Source of the DNA: Schistocerca nitens
Taxonomy: Eukaryota > Arthropoda > Insecta > Orthoptera > Acrididae
Assembly: GCF_023898315.1 (NCBI RefSeq)
Contig: NC_064616.1
Coordinates: 289,691,205-289,755,204 of the forward strand
Reading direction: 5' to 3'
Length of the DNA stretch: 64,000 nt
Numbering within the stretch: position 1 is the first letter of the stretch; every line of letters begins with the position of its first letter. The position numbers and the translations under genes were made by a program. A model generated the notes under the pieces. The model worked only from the letters and a program-made list of their open reading frames with translations. It was not told the origin of the DNA and did not search any database. Of the stretch, positions 34,048 through 45,573 are shown piece by piece.

Positions 34048-34245
34048 GTAGCCACACGGTCTGAGGTCCTTTGTCACGGCCCATGTGGCTCTCCGCATCG
34101 GAGGTTCGAGTCCTCCCTCAGGCATGGATGTGTGTGTTGTCCTTAGCATAAGTTAGTTTAAGTTAGAATAAGTTGTGTGTAAGCTTAGGGACTGATGACC
34201 ACAGCAGTTTGGTCCCATAGGATCTCACCACAAATTTTCAAACCT
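34048..34245 (+). mobile_element. tRNA SINE inside the copy 2 capsid gene
   Basis: B box GGTTCGAGTCC at about 34103, body TTAGTTTAAGTTAGAATAAG, tail GGTCCCATAGGATCTCACC. Flanks share AAAG/CCTTTT-type sequence consistent with a short, partly decayed TSD. It separates capsid positions that are contiguous in copy 1. Confidence 0.75.
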
Positions 34246-34497
34246 TTTAAAAGTTTCAAACGTTCCTTGTCTGCTACATTGATGTGGGGAATCTTTCATA
34301 TTATTTTATCAATGATAATCTCATTCACTCTGACACCCCTTTGAATGTATGTGTTATTATGTGTTGCACTTCTTACTGAAATACATGACTGCTTTCCATT
34401 CATATCTTTGAAGTGTACCATCAAAATTTTGAGAGGCATGCATGTGCTGAAATGGCTGTACTCTGCTGCGGTTCAGCCTACTGGTTTATCCTGTGAA

Positions 34498-34919
34498 TAG
34501 GGTTGCCATACGCCACGGATTTCAAAGACAGTCCGCGATTTTAGGGTAAATGAAAACGTCCGGGCCGAAAAGGCAAATGTCCGCGATATTTGCTGGATTT
34601 GAAGTGAACTTCCGGTAATTTCAAAAATTGCTGTCAAAGATACATCAATATGTTATCTCTTTGCCTTCACATTATATAAAATCCAAACAGAACAGAACAG
34701 CTTTCGAGATATGGAAACAATGGGCAGTCAGGCTCAGGCGTACGGTAAATCCTCTTCGATTTGCGAGATTGCGAGTTGTCGATACAGTGGGCGGTCAGTC
34801 ATATATGGCAATGAAGAGTATTATCCTCTTTGATTAGCTTGTTGAATGTTCGCGTGGTTTGTTGTGCTTGCGATTTCGTTGTGTTATATTGTATTAAATA
34901 GTTGTTATCATCTACCTGG
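34498..34919. mobile_element. Unclassified insertion in the copy 2 capsid gene
   Basis: Bounded by the 7-bp repeat CTGTGAA (34491-34497 and 34920-34926), which separates capsid codons contiguous in copy 1. The left edge TAGGGTTGCC recalls hAT-type ends, but the right edge is not its inverse. No coding similarity. Confidence 0.5.
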
Positions 34920-35411
34920 CTGTGAACCATTCTGCATTTTCTAAATTGTTCTAGTCTGAGGCCAATGTAAAAACAGCTGTTTTCAGGGTTGATGCTATGC
35001 CTAGATTGCGTATGTGGTCAGTCTCAACACCCTTTAGTTCATATATTATTTCCTGACACAGAAATGCTAAAGCTTTATGTGTAAAATTCGATGCCACCAT
35101 AGCACTACCATTACTTTTCCAAAATTTCCCACCCAGCTGTAGGAAACTATTGCATGGAATGGTTAAAATGTCCTGAAGCAGGATAAGAATCCTGATTTCA
35201 TCTTTATTGAACATTACTGACACATAATGCTTTTGTGAAATGAATTCCATATACATAAACCTGCCTTCATATTGTACATGAGCTGTTATATCGAGTGACA
35301 TCACCGTGAAGTTTCACACCCAGTGATTTAAGCAACTGGTAGTTCTTCCATGTTATCATGTTTTGCCTTCACTACCAAATGGTGCATGGACAATTCTGTG
35401 CACTAGTTTTA

Positions 35412-35595
35412 TACCTCATGCCCATCCCGCCTTAGATGCAGACATATTATAATTTCCTCACCATGACACTCAACGAGACTGTTGTCTTGGTATAGAATAT
35501 GCAGCTCTATGTGGTCTAATGTCTGGACGGTCAATTGAAGATATATCACATTGGTAGGAGCTCTAACAGTCTGTTATAGTAGCCCAATATCGATG
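35412..35595 (-). pseudogene. Polinton copy 2: penton-like protein, C-terminal end
   Basis: Encodes RAPTNVIYLQLTVQTLDHIE and GEEIIICLHLRRDG, colinear with the end of the copy 1 gene at 51530-51672. As in copy 1, the capsid ATG overlaps its last codons. Truncated on the right by a Tc1 fragment. Confidence 0.75.
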
Positions 35596-36071
35596 ATGTT
35601 TCATTGAATACTTCGCACGCTGACACTTGTTGATTCCCAGGATTGAAATATGCAGAAATTTGCAGAATGGTTGTACTTCTGTCACGTTCAATGAGTCTCT
35701 TCAGTTGTTGTTGGTCCTGTTCTTGCAGGTTCTTTTTCCAGCTGAAGCGATGCCAGAGGTTTGATGTTTTACCAGATTCCTGGTTTTCATGGTACACACA
35801 TGAAATGATCCTACGGGAAAATACCAACTCCATTGCTACCTTGGAGATGTCGTGTCTCATTGCTCGTGCGCCGACCAAAGCACCACGTTCGAACTCACTT
35901 AAATCTTGATAACGTGCTATTGTAGCACCAGTAACCAGTCTAACAACTGTGCCAGACAGTTGCTGTCTCATATAGGTGTTGCTGACCACAGTGCCATATT
36001 CTGCACGTTTGCATATCTCCGTATTTGAATACTCATGCTTATACCAGTTTCTTTGGTGCTTCAGTGTATTA
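35596..36071 (-). pseudogene. Tc1-like element, 5' half
   Basis: The right end CCAGTTTCTTTGGTGCTTCAGTG matches that of the element at 17877-19080. The minus-strand ORF encodes the N-terminal helix-turn-helix: LSEFERGALVGARAM, SRRIISCVYHENQ, LKRLIERDRSTTILQISAYF. The catalytic domain is missing, and the frame runs into the penton remnant. Confidence 0.8.
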
Positions 36072-36082
36072 CTCTGTAACAA

Positions 36083-37380
36083 ACCATTAATATTGGTGTT
36101 AATAATGCCTTAGGAACTGGGACATTTTAACATGTTTTAACTTACAGAAATATTTATATATTAAAGTTTTTCAAGTTGGTGTAGGTAGGTATTAACTAAG
36201 TTTTCGCTATGCAATTCGAATTCTTGAGTTAATATGATTGCCCTTTCCATTTGTGTAGGCCTACCAACCTATTAGATGTGAAGCTATTCATGTTCATGTA
36301 TAACAGAGTACGAGTATCAAAATGTTTTCAGTTCAAAGTTTAACTGTTTTCTATTTGTGATAAGAAACAGCTTTAGAAACCCATTTTGAGCAGTTGACTG
36401 TATAATGCTGTTTTATATTGAATGTGTTTCAAGGAGAGTCACTCGAAGATGAGTGAGTGCCATTCAGTTGAAATCAGGAAGTAGTCATGTGATGCCCCTC
36501 TCTCATTACCTTTGAGCCACAGTATTGGGTTTATCATATTTTCTGGTCTCCATATTTGTTTATCATATTTTCTGGTCTCTGTATTTCAACTTGCATGTTA
36601 TGAGGATATGCCATGTCAAGGTAATGGCGCATTTTCTATAATGAAATAGCGGTATCAGTTAATGACACATCGGCAGCAAAAGCGCTTAAGAGATTCTAAG
36701 ATGAATGATGATAATGCACAAAACTATATGCGATCACTGTAGCCATATGGTTAGAAATATGCAGTTATAGAGTTCAAGGAATTAAATTCGCATGTTGCCA
36801 CATTGTAGTACTTTTTACCATCTTAACGTTTGTACCACATTTTGACACTTTCTTGTTCATGCAAAGTAAGTACATTCTGCAATATTCGATGTAATTAAAT
36901 ATAAAAGCCTGCTCTCTCAGTAATGAATTTCCTCATTTTTGTGATATCAGTCTGATTATAAAATGAAAGATGAAATTACTGTGAATGGGAACACCAGTAA
37001 TGACATTTATATTCCTGCCTGTCACAAATATTTGACCTTTTTTTCCGAATATGTAGCGATTTCCGGGGGTCTGATTCGACAGGAATTTAAGAACACAGCT
37101 TAAATTTCTGTGAATGAAACGAGCAACAATCATATTTCTAGTATTGCTTATTTCTATTTGTATTTGTATTTAATTCATCTCATAGCATACATTTACAGAT
37201 TGTCCGATCATGCTGTACAGGAGACACATCAATTTTAGTCTTATGATATTAATAATTACATAATTCCCTAACACTACTTTTTACCACTACTTTTTTCTTA
37301 TAATGTAACAACACATTATCTTTATATATGTATACAATATTATACACTATGCTATAATATTAAACAGTCAGACTATTGAA
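36083..37380. other. Non-coding DNA with one dispersed repeat
   Basis: No gene. 36930-37130 resembles 59440-59580: TTC(C)GAA-ATATGT-GCGATTT, then AA-ACACAGC-TAAATT-CTG-GAATGAAA. Confidence 0.45.
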
Positions 37381-37434
37381 ATTATAGCCATTGTAGTATT
37401 GGGACAAGGCCACTCTCAGTTCAAAGTACCGTTA

Positions 37435-38025
37435 TCCAAGATGTCGCCGATGACGTCATCGAAGATGGCGGCTGTGACGTCAATCAAGATGGCGGATTTT
37501 GGCGGGAAGAAGGTCAATTGGGCTACCTCCGCTAATCTAACCCCCTCCCCAGAAAGATGCCAGGAAGTTCAAATTACAACAAGATAATGCATCACACCCC
37601 AGCTACTTCTACTAAGCAAGGAAAATGGCAGGAACAAAGGAGTTGTCTTTATTATTTAACCAATTTCAATCACATATGTTCGCCACTGGCTCTGCACTCC
37701 AACTGGTTTAGTTCATATCGTTGCCACCAGAGCACACCACCGTGACATCAGATCATGATGCACGTGCCGTTATTCACGGTGGCTACACGCACTGTGTGTT
37801 CACCATGTGGTGTTGGTCTAATTCCCATCGTCGCCACCAGAGGGCTCTATCGTGATGTCAGCTGATGACGTTCTGGGATGGGGGAAATGGAGGGATCCAA
37901 GGGGAGCCCTTAATCGAGTCACGTGTTCAACTTCGGCCAATACGATTCAAGTATCCAGTGACGTCATTGTAGGAGATATAGATTAAGCCCAGCAACTCCG
38001 GGGCTTCAGTCTTGGTCAGTCAGAC
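37435..38025 (+). promoter_or_regulatory. Promoter-like region of Polinton copy 1 (CRE, YY1-like and E2F motifs)
   Basis: TGACGTCA (full CRE/ATF palindrome) occurs at 37451-37458, 37475-37482 and 37959-37966. AAGATGGCGG, a YY1-like box, is at 37462-37471 and 37486-37495. TTTTGGCGGGAA, an E2F consensus, is at 37497-37508. Initiator-like TCAGT words are at 38006 and 38016, shortly before the first ATG at 38047. The cluster stands out against AT-rich surroundings. Binding is inferred from motifs only. Confidence 0.55.
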
Positions 38026-38107
38026 AGCAGGAGAAGAAGAAGAATCATGAAGTGCCAGCAGCAATCGAACTCCAGAGCAGTCATGCAGAGAAGGATTAAA
38101 CAGAAAA

Positions 38108-38427
38108 GTAATTATCATCCTTTACATTATTCTATCTCACTCATTAGCCTTATTATTTTTCAAAGTTTTCAAAAAAATGCTTCAAATGGCTCTGAGCACT
38201 ACGCGACTTAACTTCTGAGGTCATCAGTCGCCTAGAACTTAGAACTAATTAAACCTACCTAACCTAAGGACATCACACACATCCATTCCTGAGGCAGAAT
38301 TCGAACCTGCGACCGTAGCGGTCGATCGGTTCCAGACTGTAGCGCCTAGAACCGCACGGCCACTCCGGCTGGCCAAAGTTTTCACATATTGGCCTATACC
38401 TAATGATTCCTTGTCTTTGTTCCACAG
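38108..38427 (+). other. Putative intron in gene 1
   Basis: Begins GTAATT, ends TTTGTTCCACAG. Splicing here preserves the reading frame into gene 1. Confidence 0.5.
38172..38373 (-). mobile_element. tRNA-headed SINE inside the putative intron
   Basis: Reverse-oriented copy with B box GGTTCGAA region (seen as TTCGAACCTGCGACC on plus) and the family body. An 11-bp TSD CAAAGTTTTCA lies at 38161-38171 and 38374-38384. Confidence 0.9.
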
Positions 38428-38990
38428 AGTGGAGCGCCAACAAGCCTAGCTCCACAGACGCATCATTACCTGCATCAGCCTAGACTGCCATCTTGTCGAG
38501 ATCTACAGCAATGGCACCCATCTCGTCTGACCCAGTAGCGACCGCGTGGGAGCCTGTAGCCCACTTGTTGGAGCAGGACAAGGACTTGCTACTCTCCAGC
38601 CCACTCAGCAACTTGTGTGATGAGGATGCACTACCTGCACACGGCACATCAGATTCTACCACTGGCGGTGTTAAACGGCATCTAAATGGAGGTCAGTACT
38701 GGGCAACAACATATGATTCATCCCAGTCAAACATTCCTGTGATAGTGCATCCACAGAGTTTACATACTGTAGATAAAAAGAATATGTCGAGTGCAGCCAC
38801 GCTTTTCATCTCCACATACAATTTAACCCCCAGTGGATCCAAACATGTGAACATTGCTATAGACGTGCATCATGTGGGGGAGACCCAAGCTATAATGGAG
38901 ATTGAAAATGTTTCCAAATGTGTTAAAGTGCTAATTTCCGAGTTCGACTGGGATGAGATGTGTGGTGCAGAGCGCTACATCAACTAGCAA

Positions 38991-39455
38991 ATGACCACCG
39001 AGTATAATCCATCTCATTCTCCCCCGGACATTTGTCTTACTGATGCTACACTTTCTATTACTACGGTATATGATGACTGTGCCTTATGTGTGAAATCAGG
39101 TGACAAATGCGTCTATCTTAGACATCCGTCAGTTATGAAGTTATACAATCTAGGCTCTGCCATACAGCTTGTGCTGAAGAGACTGAATCGTTGGTTGCCT
39201 AGAATAGAGACTGCATACAGTGATGTTGTAAACGCCCTATGTGTGAATAGTATACATATTGACGATCTTGAGCAGCACCTTCGTTCGCACATGACTGCTA
39301 AAGCTAAAGACAAACATATGAAATGTGTGTGTCGAAAACCAGGGTACTGTGAGTCACCTATTGGTTTGAGTGAGATATGTGCTGAATTTATTGCCAACCA
39401 AAAAGCATTATTTGGTAGATATTGTACAGGTGCTAAGAAGATACATACAAATTAA
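38991..39455 (+). CDS. Polinton copy 1 gene 2, unknown Cys-rich protein
   Basis: An intact 154-residue frame starting 3 bases after the gene 1 stop. It has Cys pairs CALC, a nearby KC, and a C-terminal CVCRKPGYC that together could bind metal. The middle (LGSAIQLVLKRLNRWLPRIE) looks alpha-helical. No family recognised. It is one of the few copy 1 genes without a stop, and its place next to the promoter-like region suggests an early role, which is inference. Confidence 0.5.
   Translation: MTTEYNPSHSPPDICLTDATLSITTVYDDCALCVKSGDKCVYLRHPSVMKLYNLGSAIQLVLKRLNRWLPRIETAYSDVVNALCVNSIHIDDLEQHLRSHMTAKAKDKHMKCVCRKPGYCESPIGLSEICAEFIANQKALFGRYCTGAKKIHTN

Positions 39456-41282
<1,827 letters not shown>

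Positions 41283-41346
<64 letters not shown>
41283..41346. repeat. (TA)n microsatellite, right half
   Basis: About 64 bases of alternating TA. Confidence 0.95.
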
Positions 41347-41348
<2 letters not shown>

Positions 41349-41383
41349 AGTACTTGACTTGTCTGTTCATGACTCATTTAGTA

Positions 41384-42031
41384 TCATGGTGGGCTGGGTG
41401 AAGCACCCTCGCTACAAGGAGTTTGTTGTCGGTGAATGGTCTTGTGAACATTGAAGTGAAGAGCTGAAGAAGGAGAACAAGAAGAACAGAATTCTCCTTC
41501 TCAATAATATACGAGCAATTATTGTAGGCCCATCCAATTGTGGGAAGAGTAACGTCCTCATGACTCTGCTAACGCATGTCTGTGTGATCTCAAAAACAAA
41601 TCAAGTATCAACTGTTGCAAGAGATATTGTGCGGTGTAGATGATGTTACATACACAACATTCAGTGAAAGCAGTGATATCCCCCCACCTGAAAAAGCAAA
41701 ACCAAACACTGTCTTCATATTTGACAATGTTGCCGTGGAAAACCAGGACCAAATTCGAAAATATTTCTGTTTCGGTCCCCATATGGGTGCTTACGTATTT
41801 TATCTTTGTCAAACATATTCCAGAATCCACAAACAGCTTGTTAGGGATAACGCAAACCTCATTGTAGCCTTGAAACAAGACAATCTGAATTTAAAGCACA
41901 TTTACCAAGCACATGTCGGAACGGACATATCGTTCAATGATTTTGTAAAGGTATGTTCAGATTGCTGGAACCATTTACAGTATGGGTTCCTCGTTACTGA
42001 TAAAACAAGAAAACTCAATTATGGTAGGTAA
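41384..42031 (+). pseudogene. Polinton copy 1: genome-packaging ATPase
   Basis: FtsK/HerA-type ATPase that would pump DNA into capsids. Walker A GPSNCGKS is encoded at 41527-41550, Walker B VFIFDNV near 41715, and the arginine-rich FYLCQTYSRI block near 41800. The ATG at 41384 (MVGWVKHPR) fits the family start. Breaks: a TGA at about 41453, then a frameshift with a small loss near 41600 between the Walker A region and the rest. The C-terminal 138 residues are open to the stop at 42031. Confidence 0.85.
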
Positions 42032-42054
42032 AGGCGGAGCTTTCAAGAGTTTTT

Positions 42055-42064
42055 GCATATATAG
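42055..42064 (+). promoter_or_regulatory. TATA-like box before the accessory gene
   Basis: GCATATATAG about 130 bases upstream of the ATG-containing region at 42185. Weak evidence. Confidence 0.25.
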
Positions 42065-42184
42065 CACAGTGAGAGGGGTTAGTACACCATGGACATATTC
42101 GCGTGTATGTCCACCTCTCAACCCGAGAGGATGGGTGTACACAGACAGAACATTCGCTTGTACTTGTATGCGTAAATTCAGGCT

Positions 42185-43149
42185 ATGGCGCATGAAGTTG
42201 CAGGTATGCGCAGGGAACTAGAGACGTATTACCAGACTCTTCTGAGAATGGTGAATGCGTTAAATGAGCTAGTTAATCAAGTCAGTAAAGAAAGTAACAG
42301 ACTTAACTGAAAAAGTCGATGCTATTCAGGGGAAAATTGATGTAGACTTCCTTGTTGTTGAGAAGGGTGATCAGGATCATAGTAAGAGGAGGAAGAAAAT
42401 GACTGGATATATAAAGCCTCACGTAGCGGAGATGTGTGATTAGTATACGCCAAGATATCAACGAAGCAGAAAGTGATTCAAGCACGTAAAGCAGTTCGTG
42501 AGAAATTACTGCTGCTGAGGTTAGGTCATATGGATCAGCAGCAAACACTAAGAGAGAGACCTTTAAGCCGGTTACTGAATCTCTCTGACAGCTCTCAGCA
42601 AAAACAAAAACACGCGATAACGAGGGTGTTGCCATTGATGAATTCATTATTAGTCACGCTCCAGGTCAGATAGATAGAACATTTGGCGTTAACAGGGGAA
42701 GACCTTACATGTTGGGTGCACATCCCATAACTGTAAATGAAGACAAAATAGAGATCGATGATAGACAGTTTGATAGAACACCCGACTTAATGAATCTTAT
42801 TTTCCTAAGACCCACCAAAAACCCCACGAATTATTCAGTTAGTGATAGGGACACGTATCGTGAAATGCTGCACATGATTGGTGCGCACAAGTTCACGATA
42901 AGTCTGAGTAACAGGAAATATAAAACAACTGTAAAGCCAATACTTGAAGACGAAAACATCAACAACGGTAGCAGCAGTGGTGACGGTATTGACATTGGGC
43001 TTAAAGTAGTGAACAATCGAATCCCGCAGTATATATATTATGACGACCCTAACAAACTAATAGATCGACTACGGTTGCTCATGGCATCAGCTGCTGCAGG
43101 TAATACAGCTCATTCGAATGAAGTTGTTTCGATAATCTCTGAGCTTTGA
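42185..43149 (+). pseudogene. Polinton copy 1: accessory structural-type protein
   Basis: Reading through two or three frameshifts gives an N-terminal coiled coil (MAHEVAGMRRELETYY, LNELVNQVSKES, VDAIQGKIDVD), then a PGQIDRTFGVNRGRPYMLG block and an acidic FDRTPDLMNLIF / YSVSDRDTYREML block. I recall such a protein next to the integrase in Polintons without an assigned function. The second half, 42709-43149, is open. The basic KRRKKM and KQKHAI regions suggest nucleic-acid contact (inference). Confidence 0.55.
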
Positions 43150-43239
43150 GAGAGAGGTATCATTGAATAATTATGGAGATGGTAGTTCGATAACTGCACA
43201 AGTCAGCACGCAAAACATACCCTCGCAGGCATGTTATGA

Positions 43240-44069
43240 GTTAAGGGCTGGATAGCTTGTGGCAAGCTGATCTTGTAGATACGCGCCAATATTCACATTA
43301 GAATAATGTGTTCAACTACATTTTAATGGTTATTGATACATACTCGAAGTTGGCCTGGGCATCACCTGTCAAGACAAAAATCCGGTCCAAATGTCGCTGA
43401 TGTTTCTGAACATTTTCTACAGACAGGAACGAATCGATAGGTATTTCAAGACAGTGATGGAGCGCTATGGAATACGTCACTATGCGACATTCACTTACCT
43501 GTAGGCGAGTATCGTAGAGCGCCTGAAACAGAACAATAAAAGGTCGAACGTGGATGCGTTTGAACCTTCGCGGCTCATACAAATGGACAGACATCCTTCC
43601 AGAAATAATTGCTCAATATAATAGATCCAAACATAGCACAATAAAAATGCGGCCAATCGATGTTCGTGATAATGGACTCGTGGATACCGTATACTTTCGC
43701 ATTAAGATGTTGGATTCGCGCAAACAGAAATTTAATATAGCTGATTTGGTGCATATCTCAAAACACAAGAGAGCATTTGAGAAATCATACCTAGAGAACT
43801 GGTTAACTGAGATATTTACAGTTTCAAAGGTGCAGCCAACGAATCCTAGAACTTATGTATTGAAGGACAGTAAAGGTGAAGAAATTGCGGGATCCTTCTA
43901 CACTGAGGAGATGCAGAAAAGCTCATAATCAGAGAGAGTCATAAGACGATGGGGAAATAATGCACTAGTGAAATGGCTTGGTTTTTCTGCTGCGCAAAAC
44001 AGTTGGATTGATGCTGGCGATTTGCTATATAATGAGTGTGCATTGTCCACAACCACTACAGTAGCGTAA
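43240..44069 (+). pseudogene. Polinton copy 1: retroviral-type integrase with chromodomain
   Basis: Core remnants: LWQADLVD (first catalytic Asp), YILMVIDTYSKLAWA, then a damaged stretch where the second Asp box should be, YGIRHYATFTYL and ASIVERL with the catalytic Glu. From 43554 a clean frame gives NLRGSYKWTDILPEIIAQYN and ST(I)KMRPIDV. After a TAA at 43926 the same frame continues with a chromodomain-like VKWLGFSAAQNSWI to the stop at 44067. At least three frameshifts upstream of 43554. The next gene starts one base after the stop. Confidence 0.85.
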
Positions 44070-44070
44070 C

Positions 44071-44551
44071 ATGCGCGCTAGAAGACACATTAGAGGAGGT
44101 GGTGGTGTTCTAGACAAACTACCTGTGGCATTACACATCCCTGGGTATAAATACTGTTGGCCTGGGGCAAAGTTTCAGAAACGCTTGGCGCGAGGTGATA
44201 AGGGAGTCAATCTGCTCGACGAAGTGTGTTTGGAACATGAGATTGCATACACAGCAAATAAAGATCTATCAAGTCGTCACATTACAGATAGGATTTTAGC
44301 TAATGAGGCTAAGGCGTTATGGAGAAGAAAGGATATTGGTATAGGTCAATTGCATGGCAGCATTTGCGGTTGATAAAACCATGCAGGGAAAAATCAAGTT
44401 GGGTTTAGGAGTGATGAATTTCAAGCAAGTTATGAATGCTGCATGTTGTGCACTGAACAACAAGAAGAAGAACAACAAACATTATTTGAAGAACTCTATC
44501 CTGACAGCGATGTATGCAGCTAAAAACGCAATGAAGCAGAAAGATTACTGA
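44071..44551 (+). pseudogene. Polinton copy 1: phospholipase A2-like protein
   Basis: The N-terminal 100 residues resemble the small PLA2 domain shared by parvovirus VP1 and some adinto/Polinton proteins. A calcium-loop motif reads YKYCWPGAKF (usually YxGPG, so the first Gly is Trp), and the catalytic box reads LDEVCLEHEIAY (usually HDxAY, so Asp is Glu). LARGDKGVN and KDLSSRH are typical linkers. A frameshift near 44365 joins it to a second open segment (to 44551) with AFAVDKTMQGK. In intact relatives the domain is thought to help membrane breaching; both changed residues argue this copy is inactive. Confidence 0.8.
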
Positions 44552-44559
44552 ACAAGAAG

Positions 44560-44930
44560 AAGAGGATCGGTTAAAGCACCTCATGTTCTACCAATACCCA
44601 CAACATCCGGCGGTTTTATTCCTTTTCTCATCCCGGTCCTCTCCGCGCTCGTGGCTGTAGGGTCCCTCGCCGGTGGTGCCGCAGCAATTGCTCAAGTGGT
44701 CAAGAACACGCAAAACTCCCAAGTGCAGTTAGAAGAGGTGAGAAGACATAACTGCATGATGGAAGCTGCAGCCAACGGTAAAGAACTATACTTGAAGCCG
44801 TACAGGAAGGGTCTCCGTCTATTCGTAAATAAAAAAAAAAAAAAGCCCATTAGCCGTCCTACCAGATCGACCACTTACAAATACAGATCCTCTCAAGTTT
44901 GTTATAGATAAATTCAAGATACCAAGAATC
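44560..44930 (+). pseudogene. Polinton copy 1: hydrophobic minor protein
   Basis: GGFIPFLIPVLSALVAVGSL starts a hydrophobic stretch that could cross or break a membrane, followed by an amphipathic LEEVRRHNCMMEAA and LYLKPYRKGLRLF. A run of 14 A at 44829-44842 changes frame, and the protease begins in the next frame. The layout, hydrophobic helix then basic tail just before protease, is what I know from insect Polintons and recalls adenovirus minor capsid proteins (inference). Confidence 0.65.
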
Positions 44931-45251
44931 CGTGGTGTGTTATTGCGGGATACAGTACCGAAGACTATGTGGAAAACTGGGGAATATGGTATTGTGAATT
45001 TAGATTTTGCTGAAGGTCCCGGCACCCACTGGGTGGCATACGTTATGAGACACGTGGATACCGTCTACTATTTCGACTCATTTGGTGACCTGCACCCACC
45101 TTAAGAATTACAACAATACTTAACGCACAGAAGACATGTACTCTGCAATTATCGACGCTATCAGGACTTCAATATACTCCTCTGCGGACATCTATGCATA
45201 ATGTTTCTCTTGACGTTCACAAGGAAGAATAAGAAGAAGCACGCTATATAA
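44880..45251 (+). pseudogene. Polinton copy 1: adenain-like cysteine protease
   Basis: Ulp1/adenain fold protease that processes capsid proteins. Visible: FKIPRIRGVLLRDTVP, EYGIVNLD, the catalytic His in GPGTHWVAY, the acidic partner in VYYFDSFGDLHPP, and the catalytic Cys in LLCGHLC. One in-frame TAA (45102-45104) splits it. The final stop TAA (45249-45251) overlaps a TATA box for the next gene. Confidence 0.85.
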
Positions 45252-45288
45252 GGAGGATGTTTAAACATCCATTCATTAGTTGAGGTCA
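45245..45288 (+). promoter_or_regulatory. TATA promoter of the penton-like gene, now separated by a LINE
   Basis: TATATAAG at 45245-45252, then CATTCATTAG about 25 bases later as a possible initiator. The penton ATG is now at 49574 because of the inserted LINE. Confidence 0.5.
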
Positions 45289-45357
45289 ACATGGCCTGCA
45301 CCTCAACAGGTATGGGAAGGAGAGGTTGGCAAAGCTTATAGGTGACAGCATAGGTGG

Positions 45358-45496
45358 TTCAAATGGCTCTGAGCACTATGGGACTCAACTGCTGTGGTCA
45401 TAAGTCCCCTAGAACTTAGAACTACTTAAACCTAACTAACCTAAGGACAGCACACAACACCCAGCCATCACGAGGCAGAGAAAATCCCTGACCCCC
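45358..45496 (-). mobile_element. SINE in the LINE leader
   Basis: Reverse-oriented tail (GGCTCTGAGCACTATGGGAC and onward), lacking the tRNA head. 11-bp TSD AGCATAGGTGG at 45347-45357 and 45497-45507. Same family as 25682-25848. Confidence 0.9.
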
Positions 45497-45573
45497 AGCA
45501 TAGGTGGGGTTGGTGGGATCACTCATGGGAAAATTCCTGCAGTAGTGGGTGTTAGAGCTGCACCTTTTTCAGA

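Larger units (their letters stand above)
33716..35425 (-). pseudogene. Polinton copy 2: major capsid protein, interrupted twice
   Basis: Double-jelly-roll capsid protein remnant. Going leftward on the minus strand: an ATG at 35425 with MGMRYKTS, matching the start of the copy 1 protein; LLQDILTIPCNSFLQLGGKF; ALAFLCQEIIYELKGVETDH near 35080; LENAEWF near 34930; then a 422-bp insertion; a mutated middle part; a SINE near 34050-34240; and the C-terminus with a RFIILVF-RTEFKSSENFPPG junction, showing a deletion of the central-C-terminal part, then TTAYVLILQDNVTN. The order is the same as in copy 1 (51656-52990), which confirms homology. Confidence 0.8.
38047..38987 (+). pseudogene. Polinton copy 1 gene 1 (unknown), probably spliced
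   Basis: A first ATG at 38047 opens a short exon (38047-38107). A GT at 38108 and a pyrimidine-rich TTTGTTCCACAG acceptor ending at 38427 define a 320-base intron, which holds a SINE. Joined there, the frame stays in phase with the ORF ending at 38987, except for one TAG at 38481-38483. Without that exon the gene would start at ATG 38511 (CAGCAATGG context), giving about 159 residues. The protein is not recognised. Its C-terminal half is predicted beta-rich (LFISTYNLTPSGSKHVNIAI, EIENVSKCVKVLI). It ends 3 bases before gene 2, as in compact viral genomes. Confidence 0.5.

Noticed and set aside
38273..38455. Minus-strand ORFs over the SINE at 38.2-38.4 kb, and similar ORFs over 15.7-17.7 kb
   Set aside because: They are translations of tRNA-like or SINE sequence with near-identical copies in several places, so not proteins.
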